From contig PTFA01000086.1 in NCBI GenBank assembly GCA_003342895.1, forward strand, positions 3,312,902 to 3,376,901: a stretch of DNA of 64,000 bases, in the 5' to 3' direction. The notes below the pieces were generated by a model, which searched no databases, was not told where the DNA came from, and was given only the letters and a program-made list of their open reading frames with translations. The stretch's first letter is position 1, and the number at the start of each line of letters is the position of its first letter. Source of the DNA: Casuarius casuarius (taxonomy: Eukaryota > Chordata > Aves > Casuariiformes > Casuariidae). The position numbers were made by a program, and so were the translations under genes. Shown here piece after piece: positions 56,111 to 64,000 of this stretch.

Positions 56111-56640
56111 TCCCCTTTAATTAAACGGCAGTGCGAAAAGATCGACGAGCCCAAGTCCTTAGATTACTGTTTACCCCCTCGAGGAGCACAGAAGTATATT
56201 GTCCATTTAATAGAAGCCTATAAATCACTGAAAACATTTATAAAATAATTGAAGGTAATGGGAACCATTTGTTTAAATAACATCACGTTCATGCCCCAGA
56301 GGTGCAATAAAAGTTAGATTAATTGATAGGATTTTATATCTCACTGTGAAAAACTAAGTCACATTCTAGACACCGACAGTTTGGGAAAGTTGCAAATTCA
56401 TCAGGCACCCAGCTACTATCAAAATAGTCTCTTCCATGCAAAGAGGCACATTTATATGACCCTGAAGGGTTTTGGGATGAGAACTATTTACTTAAACTGT
56501 GAAGTGAACTAGCCAGTGTGAGATCCTGACCCAGATTGGGGTTTTTTTCCCTCCTCTTCTATCTGCTGTTTCATTTTTTTTTCCCATTATGATAAAAGGC
56601 AAATAAATATCTCTAAACCAAAGGCTCATTCCTAATCCGG
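56111..56640. promoter_or_regulatory. AT-rich island between CpG islands (candidate developmental enhancer)
   Basis: About 530 bases of complex AT-rich sequence are sharply bounded by CpG islands on both sides. Motifs seen: the palindrome TTTAATTAAA (56116-56125), AGATTAATTGATAGG and ATAAAATAATTGA type homeodomain sites, and the POU-like ATGCAAAG (56436-56443). It is not a simple repeat and contains no long open frame. The composition and setting resemble vertebrate conserved non-coding elements. Conservation cannot be judged from one sequence. Confidence 0.4.
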
Positions 56641-56644
56641 GGCT

Positions 56645-57160
56645 AAAGTTTCCTGCGGCCGTTCTCGCTCATGGGAATGGCGCTTTAGAGGCAGGGGAGA
56701 CCCGGCGGGGGAGAGGCGCCCGCTGCCCTCGCCCGCTTCCCTGGGTGCTGGGGCTGGAGCAGCCCCGCCGCCGCTTTTTTCCCCAACAGGTTGTAAACCC
56801 CACTCCCCCCTTCCCTGTAACTGGGCTTTGTGGTTTATTTGGTCAAAGGGCATAAAAATGAAACGAGCCATGTTCTTCTGGCAAAAGGTGCAGGCAGGGC
56901 TCCCCGGCCTTGAGCACCCCCGGTGCCCCTCGCCTGCCCCCAGCCCCGGCTTTGCCCTGCTTCCCCTCCCGCGCGCTCCTCTCGCGGCCCTTCCCTCCTT
57001 TCCGGGGGGCTCTTGCAAGCTCCGCCGGGGCCTCCGCAGGAAAGGTTTCTTGGGAGAAGCGGCCCGGCGCAGCGCCGCGTTGAACCAGGCGGCTGCCGTG
57101 CACCCGGGCTCGGCCCCGCCGCAGAGCCGGCCCCGCGCGCGGCCGGGCTTCGCATGAGCT
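56645..57160. promoter_or_regulatory. CpG island
   Basis: CpG-dense block with overlapping open frames on both strands and no recognisable protein. Confidence 0.5.
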
Positions 57161-57600
57161 TTTGATAAAGGACCGCTGTCAAACACGGGCTGAATAAATC
57201 ATGATGTGTTACCAAGACGCATTACAGCTTTTAAAACAACCACCGTGGCATTCTACCCCACGGACTGATGAGCCTGGGGATGCCAGATCCCTGGCGCTGC
57301 GCAGCCTGGCTGGAGCCAGCGCACATCTGGAGCGCAGTAAACGTACCCAGAAGCAAGAAAGCGGCTCTGTAAGGGTCAGGAGTACAGAGAGCAGCTGCTG
57401 ACTCCAGGCGCCACCCCAAAACCCACATGCATTTCCTTGTGTAAACACATGTGGCCAAAAGGCAGCCATGGTCACCTTTCTCCAACGTGAGCCCTATAAA
57501 ACCGCCAGCAAAGTGCGGAACAATGTCACTATTATTGTTTTAGAGGCATTCCTCCGAAGCAGAAAAGCATAGCCAGGCTGCCTACAAGGGTGTCTTTAAA
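57161..57600. promoter_or_regulatory. Candidate enhancer with paired SOX-like sites
   Basis: A less GC-rich segment between CpG islands. It has AACAATG and, inverted 9 bases later, ATTGTT (57519-57539), matching a facing pair of SOX-type sites. TTTTGATAAAGG and TCATGATG lie near its start. Regulatory function is inferred. Confidence 0.3.
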
Positions 57601-57609
57601 AGCAGGCCT

Positions 57610-58600
57610 GACAATTGACTCCAGAGCCGAGGGGAGGAGAAATCCCCCCGGGGCTGATCCTTCGCGGTTGTGGCGGGCTTCGAGAGCGGCCGATTAACCT
57701 GTTGGGTCCTGCGCGCGGCCGCGGGGCACCGGGGCGCGGGGGAATCGCGGGAGCGGAGCCCCGTCCCGGCTGCCGTCGGATTTAGGTGCCATGGGAAGTC
57801 ATCCTTGGCGCTCCTGCCCTCTTCGCAGTACCCAGCGGCGAGCCCCCAAAGCACCCTGGAGAGCCGTCCCGAGGCTGAGCTGTAATCTCGGGTCGGATCC
57901 TGTCCGTGCAAATCGGGAGTCTCGCTTTGGGCTTGCTCCCGCTTCAGGCGGCTGCCGCCGGGGTAGGAAGCGGCTCCTCGGCGGCCCGGGAGGACGGGCA
58001 GGGCTGGGAGCTGGCAGCAGGTCCCTGGCCCCTGCCAAGACTAATCCCTACCTGGCTCCCCGGGGAGGAGGCTTCCCCTCCCTCCTCTTCCTGGCTTTAA
58101 TCCTTTCCTTATTGCAGCCTCGCGAGGATATTGCTGCCCCGCGCCGCAGCCAGGCGGAGGAAGGGCTTGCCCACCTGCATGCATTTAACACCCCATTCGC
58201 CCCCGAGCCCCACAGGATATCCCAGCCCCAGTGCCACTGGGAGAGGGGCTCTAACAGGAACCATACGGGGGGGGGGGGGGGGCACCGCTAATGCTGACTG
58301 CGTCTTCCACGGGCGAGACGCGGAGACTCCTGCAGCGAGCGGCAGAGATGCAAAATGGATGTGCTGGGAAAACCGTGGCCCCTCTACGGGTTTCACGGCA
58401 CCAAGGTGCCTTGGCGCGTGGAGTCAGACATCGTGGGTGGCGATAACTGCGTTGGTCTCACTGGTAGAGGGAGTTTGCTGGCAGCTCCCGGGCACGGAGC
58501 AGAGTGCGTTTGAAGCAAGGAGTTTGCAGGAAGATGGATCTGGTCCTCGTGATACCGCCTTCTCCCACGCGCGGAAAGGATCGGGAACTGCTTCCAAGAA
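57610..58600. promoter_or_regulatory. CpG-rich block with a G run
   Basis: CpG-dense at 57630-58160, with a G homopolymer at about 58267-58281 that may be a G-quadruplex former or a sequencing problem. No coding support. Confidence 0.45.
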
Positions 58601-58639
58601 GAGCAGAGGTTGCGCGAGGGAGTCCCACTGAGGAGGCCT

Positions 58640-59300
58640 GGAGAAGAGGATTGGCGACCGAGAAATGACTGTGAATATGTAACGAAGGCTGAAGGCTTGT
58701 AGATACGGAGATTCTCCATGCTTAACACCTGATTGGGATGACCTTGCACTTAGATAAGGGCCAGTTCTCCAAAGGAAAAAGAAAGATGAGCATTTGAATT
58801 TCATTGATAAGCCCATCAAATAGTTAAGTGTATTATAGGCTGTATGACTGCCCCACAGAAAAAAGTTTCTCTAGTGAGTCAGGGTCCCAAAACCCTTTCT
58901 TGTAGAGAGCTTATCTTATCAGGCAGGGAATACAACATTTGGCGAGGAAACAGGGCCAGCTCAGCCTGAGTAATGGCTTGAGCTACAGCATTGCAAAACT
59001 AAAGGTACTTTAAAAAAGTCTTGATATCACAGATGGAGGGGTGAGCAGAGAGGAAGAAGAGACTTAGTCATGTTGGCCGTAACCCAGATATGTGGTGCTT
59101 CTCCAGGGCAAGTCCTTTAATGTTCTTCAGGAGACAGAGCTTGACATTTGCTTTCCCCCGTTCCCCTGCAAGAGGAACCCGAGGGCTGCTCCCAGCAGGA
59201 TCCGCCCATCTTTAATTCCCTGCGTTAGACGCTGGGGCCAGAGAGAGGGATAATCCTGGCAGCTGGGGGGACCAGGAAGCCCCGTTCTCCCACGTTGCTT
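58640..59300. other. Non-coding segment, nothing recognised
   Basis: Mixed-composition DNA between CpG-rich blocks. I see no gene, repeat family or motif cluster. Confidence 0.5.
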
Positions 59301-59900
59301 GGTGCAGAGGTTGCACCGAGGACAGTATGTGGGCCTAGAGAAGGCAAGTTCTGCTGCGGTGGGCCCCAGGCTACCTCGCAAGGGTTCGCGCAGGTTCAGG
59401 TAACCCCTGAGCAACACGAGTGAGGTACTGGCTAGGTACAGGCAAGGCTGGAGGTGATCACCGCTGGCACGCGGCTTTGGAGCCGTGGGAGCAGGGAGAC
59501 ACCAAGCGAGGGCGGGCTGGCGGGGCTGGAGAAGCCCCTCCGCTGCGGCAGAGGTGGCTGTTGACTTCAGCCTTCCCAGGGAGACCTGCAGCAAGCAGCA
59601 AGGCCTGCTCCCTCCCGGAGGAGGCTACGTCCACGGAGAGAATGAGTTAAGAGGAGCAACCAAGGCAAACAGCAAGTTCAGCCCCTGGCAAAAACAAACC
59701 CACAGTTTCTTTAGTCTGGCCAGCGAGGCTCCCTCCTGGTCCGCAGACCTGGTCCGAAGCCGCCTAACTAGGTGGGAACGTTTCTTCGGGTTCAACGGGC
59801 AGGAGCGCGGGCCGGGGGCTGCGGGGCGGCCGGCTTTGCCCCCCGCGGCCCCAGGAAGCCTCCGCATTCCTCCAGGTCCCCTTATCAGCGTGAGCCGGGC
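59301..59900. promoter_or_regulatory. GC-rich block
   Basis: Moderately CpG-rich, densest at 59790-59870. No coding support. Confidence 0.4.
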
Positions 59901-60320
59901 AGTATGGGAACGCAACGGCAGTGTAAATAACATGCAAACGCCGGCCAAATTTTTAAAACAGCTAAAATTCCTGGGAAAGAAGAATGTCAGTGGCTGTGGA
60001 ATAAATATCTGAAAAACCAAAGGAATATTAAAATGGAAGGTTTGTGCGTTCTCTGCTCCTCATTTTCCCCTGTGTTGATTAAGATCGCTATTTTCTACCT
60101 ACTTGGGAAATTCTTCCCATGGTAATCACCAGTATTAAATTCAAACCTCCTTGGAGCCTTCTTAAAAGCAAGCGTATTTCAGCAAACATCTGAAAGTGCC
60201 TATGCGTGGAGGAAAGCGTTCAGGAATGTGTTGCGTATGGTACTTATAAATGAGTATTTAAAAGAATTCCTTAGGATTGACGGAACGGGAAGTGTCTAAT
60301 CTGTGAGAAGTCTTTGGTTT
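59901..60320. promoter_or_regulatory. AT-rich island with forkhead/POU-like sites
   Basis: TGTAAATA (59922-59929, forkhead-like) is nearly contiguous with ATGCAAA (59932-59938, POU-like), followed by AT-rich complex sequence. It is a candidate enhancer by setting and motifs only. Confidence 0.3.
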
Positions 60321-60479
60321 CTGCCTACCGTTTGCATAAATCCAAGGACACTCACTCACTCGGTGAGTTTCTCATACTGGTCTGCTCTGGGAGGGGGAAA
60401 TGAGGAGGAAACTGGTGATTTGATGCATTTAGATGGCCCGAAATTGAGAGTGGTATTGATCTACGGCTTTCAGAGCCGC

Positions 60480-60750
60480 GTGACCGGGCTCTTATCTCGG
60501 GGCAGGTGAACAGGACGAACCAGTCGTGGAGTGTCCCCCGTGATTAGCGGAGGCGGAGATGGGCAGGTGCGGTCCAGCGCCCGGCAGGGCTGCCCGGTCC
60601 CAGCGCGTGGCTGCCGGGGGCCTGACCCACCTCCCCGCCGAGCCTCAGCGTGGGCTTCGTTCAAGCCGGCAGCGATTCGCACTCGCCTCCCAAGTGGGCC
60701 CGCAAGGGTTAAGCCATTTGCACCTATCGAGCGCTTTGGGGCCGACGGCT
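60480..60750. promoter_or_regulatory. Small CpG island
   Basis: A 270-base CpG-dense block with no coding evidence. Confidence 0.45.
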
Positions 60751-62930
60751 AAAGGATGCATGTAATTATGACTCTCATTCCCTTCATTTTTTGCATTTCA
60801 GAAAAGTGGCTGCCCTTAGGAAGGGGATTTGGAAGAGCTTGTTTACGAGCCGAGGGTGTTTGGTGCTGGGCCTATGTGAAAATGGCATACAAGTAGTTTT
60901 CTAACCACAAAATCTCTGTGGATTTTTGACAGTTAAAAAAAAAAGAAAAGATGGGACTTTTTGGTCATAGAAGAAGAAAATGTTACAAATGATTGATGGA
61001 ATTTTGCCCTTTTTGTAAAAATATGCTCAAAACTCATGGGACAGAAGATGTTTGGGACCCGCTCTGTCCCCTGCCTGCCATTTGTTAGGGATCGAGGGCT
61101 GGTGCAGTGTTGGGGTTAAATTCCTATCCCCAAATGTCCCGTGAGGTTCTTCTTGCTCGGGAGGTCCTGCTCACTCCTTTCCACCCCGAGTGCTCCATCT
61201 CCCGCTTTCTTCTGGCTTTCTGATCTCCTTGGAGCATCCAGCCTCCCACCATCAGAGCCTGATGTCACCTTTGCAAAGCCTCCGTGGTGCCGGGCGTCCC
61301 TGGGGAAGCCGAAGGGCCGGTCTGCGACACTCGCTCTTCCCAGGGCACGGCAGTGAGTTACGCACAAAGATCCAGACTCGCGTCAGGCCTTCACCCAGCA
61401 GCTCAATATAATATTCAGAAACCAGCCATAAAGCGGTCGTGGGCTGGTGGCTGGAGACAGGCGACCTCGCAGAGGCCTGCAACATTTCACAGGTCTCCTC
61501 GGAGACCCACATACCTCGAGACACCCGTGAGTTACGGGGCCTGTACTTCTTTAACCTTTTTTCCAGAGCTGGGAGAACTTCCATTGTGAGAGGCTGATGT
61601 TAAAACCCAAGGAACATCATGGTCTGACCCAATCTATAGCAGTTTTTGGGGGCTATGACGTCTGGTTAGAGGTGACTCTTTCCCAATTCAGCAGCTCGTC
61701 CTCCTGTGCTCACCAGTGAGATGCTCCCCCAGGTAGACATGATCGCAGGGAAAGGGCACTGTTGTTCTTTAGCGTTCTGGGGACAACCAGACAGCCCCAA
61801 ATCTTCAGAAAAAATGAAAAATGAGCGTGGAGAACATGCAGGTCACTTCTGGGGACTAATGCCAGGATCTGCAGGGCCTGGTGGTCTGTTCCCAGCGACG
61901 GTCGGGGAGAAGGGTCTGCTGAGGCACTCCCACCCCAAACACCACCGCGGTCACAACCAGCCTCTCTTTGTAGTGCTATTTTTAAAACACCAAAGGAGAA
62001 CTCACATCTCAGTCTGTTAGAAATATGTCCATGTCCCCTCCTGATATCTGAAGCAGCCAAGAACCCTGCTCATTTTCAAATCAGCCGGAGTTAACTTTAA
62101 ATATAAAACAAAACAAGCAAACTGAAAGGGGCTGGTTGTGTAAAAAAGTTCCTCTGAATTAGTTATATCTGGCTTGTGATCCCTTTTTGATTGAATACTT
62201 AATAGCAGCCAGGTGCAACCAATAAGGGACGCTAGCCTGAGTCTCTGGAAGCAGCATGGGAACGCAGCTTGGTAGGATATTCCAAGAGGGTGGCTTGGTG
62301 TGTGGGCTGCTTATGTCCTTCCTTTATTATTCTCCTTTTATCTACAAGAATTCCAGCCTTTGTTTCGTTCCCTCTCAACACTGAGCTGGAGCAAGGGAAG
62401 TACACATATGTGCGCATACGTTTGTGTGTATGTCTACAAATACATAGCTGCATGTGTCTGTGTGCATGTAAGAACATATCATTACCTGCATATGGGACAG
62501 TGCGTGCAGTGTGCCTATTGTACGCTTACATGGATGTGTATTAATGCATCTACACGCATATAAACATGTTCTCTGCAGCAGCTGAAATGCTACGCCCTTG
62601 CCCTGCTGAAGGGTGTAGTGGCACTTTCAACGCTTGTGGAGCAAGACGGTCACGTGGCGCTTGGAGACATTCTTCCGTACTGGCACTTCCAAATCTGTGT
62701 GCTGGCATTTGAGCCCGCTTCCATCAGGGAGTATGTATGTGTGGAGTTTTACAGCATTAATTTTAGAAACATACTGCCTCGTAGACGATAATAAAAAATT
62801 GATGCCAGGGAGAGAGAGACTGTCCAAAAACTGCCAAGTTAAAGCCATTGCTCTTCTGGAGCGTAAGCTGGCGCTCCAGCACCAGGAAAGCGCTAGGCAC
62901 GTGCTTGATCTCTCCTGCAGTCATAAGAAT
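60751..62930. other. Non-coding AT/GC-mixed segment
   Basis: Contains AT-rich complex sequence at 60760-61040 and 62060-62230. The latter has CAGGTG and CCAAT boxes near 62210. A degenerate TG/CA repeat lies at 62400-62560. No gene is supported. Confidence 0.45.
62400..62560. repeat. Degenerate TG/CA repeat
   Basis: Interrupted ACATATGTG, GTGTGTATG and CATGTGTCTGTGTGCATG type sequence, an eroded dinucleotide repeat. Confidence 0.7.
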
Positions 62931-62949
62931 TACCCACATGGGCCCTGAT

Positions 62950-63330
62950 CCTGAATCAGGACGCGGCAGCGCTGGGGCGAGAAGCTCAGTGGTCCCCTAA
63001 ACACTGACCGAAAGTGTCCCTCCACCCCCCCCCCGAGGGTGTGCTTTCCAGAGGGTGGCCCTGGCGCCCTATGGGCTCGTAGGCACCACATATCCCTTTT
63101 CCGGGATGTCACATCCCTGGCCTTGGGCAGGGAGGCCCAAACGTCCCTTCTAGAAGGACATCGACACCTTCAGCCCCCCCACAGCGAGGGCTGGGGACAA
63201 CCCGAGCTCCGGCTGCCGGCCTCCGGGAGCGGGCGGCCCGGGACGCTGCGGCCGTGGCAGCAAGGCTGAGCCGTGCTCCGGGGAAAGTTCAGCGGGGCCT
63301 GAATGTCCCGTGCGCCTTTGCTTTGGCAAT
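62950..63330. promoter_or_regulatory. GC-rich block with a C run
   Basis: CpG-containing GC-rich sequence with a poly-C run near 63026-63035. No coding support. Confidence 0.4.
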
Positions 63331-64000
63331 GCGTCAAGCCGTTCATGAGCACGCACACGTAGAGGGTACTGGAGACATCTCCCATAGAAATCTATTTAAT
63401 TTTTAGGTCCTCTTCCATCCAATATTCTTACAAAAAATACACTTTTCCTTTTTTGGTCTTTTCTTTTCTGTCCATTTCTTTTTTCTGCCCAAGTGATGCA
63501 ATTTCCACCTGATGCTTTTCTGCAGAAAGATCTGCGACGTGTCGCTTCTGATAATAACTCCTTGCAGTGGTGGCTGTAGACTGCTCGGTTACTTGATTTA
63601 TTGAGCTCCTGAATCCTTCAAAGAAAGTGGATGATTTTATACGAACAATCCCTTTATGCCTGAAAATACAGCGTTTGCCAGAGTTTTTTGTGGGCGTTAA
63701 GATCCAGAGAGTTCCAGAGATCCAAGAGCCAAAAGCGAAGAAATCTTGGGCTCCTGTTGTGAAATTTGGGCAAACGCTATCTACATTTTAGCGGTTTAGA
63801 CCAAAAAAAAAATATGTGCGGTAGTCCACACTTTCCACAGCCGCAGAAAGATGAGCACTGGCCTTGGCAAGGGTCAGTCCCCAGCACCGCTGCTGTTAAG
63901 GGGAGTTTGTTGCTGGCTGCAGTGGGAGCAGGATTGGGCCAGAAGGGCAGGGTGAGCCCTGCCGCAGGACCGCGGTGGTGAGTTATTAGGTGCCGGGTTA
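63331..64000. other. Non-coding end of window
   Basis: AT-leaning sequence with T-rich and A-rich short tracts, then mixed GC. I see nothing recognisable. Confidence 0.5.

Noticed and set aside
44000..64000. SNAI1 expected on the - strand from mammalian synteny
   Set aside because: No zinc-finger frame (HTGEKP-type linkers) and no SNAG-domain start were found on either strand, so it must lie outside the window or elsewhere.
50000..64000. CEBPB as an explanation for the GC-rich region
   Set aside because: No basic-leucine-zipper frame is present, and by synteny CEBPB should lie on the other side of PEDS1.

Overview
This window is vertebrate nuclear DNA, most likely from a bird or another sauropsid. 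Two well-known vertebrate genes lie in tandem on the + strand with conventional GT-AG introns. The rest is intronic or intergenic DNA with few recognisable repeats: a few ancient MIR-type SINE fragments, simple repeats, no Alu or L1, and no CR1 3' end that I could recognise. The avian call is an inference from the low repeat load, the compact introns and the GC-rich CpG-island blocks. Scattered single N bases, a 25-N gap and a 750-N gap show this is a draft assembly.

Region 1 to about 24.8 kb holds PEDS1 (TMEM189/Kua), the plasmanylethanolamine desaturase of plasmalogen synthesis. Five coding exons, encoding the last 230 residues, lie at 3054-3173, 15867-15958, 17532-17676, 18344-18556 and 21851-21972. 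The first coding exon, which should supply about 40 residues, is upstream of the window; the GC-rich first 200-300 bases are probably the edge of its CpG island or early intron 1.

Region 25.6-43.6 kb holds UBE2V1 (UEV1), the catalytically inactive E2 variant that pairs with UBE2N/UBC13 to build K63-linked ubiquitin chains. Coding exons 2-4 lie at 37611-37759, 41268-41393 and 41787-41933. The short first exon and promoter are not visible. They probably lie in or beside the 750-base gap at 27098-27847, which interrupts a CpG island. The last PEDS1 donor before the terminal exon and the first visible UBE2V1 acceptor have matching phases. The Kua-UEV read-through fusion known from human is therefore structurally possible here, with a predicted junction glycine and a total of about 370 residues.

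Region 43.6-64 kb has no protein-coding gene I can support. Its first 6 kb is ordinary AT-leaning DNA. From about 50 kb it becomes a mosaic of CpG islands alternating with AT-rich islands dense in homeodomain, POU, forkhead and SOX-like motifs. Many long overlapping open frames there are GC-composition artefacts. By mammalian synteny this is the interval between UBE2V1 and SNAI1, where regulatory DNA and non-coding transcripts are plausible, but SNAI1 itself was not found. The most unusual structural signal in the window is a perfect 29-bp inverted repeat with a 38-base loop (39989-40084) inside UBE2V1 intron 2.
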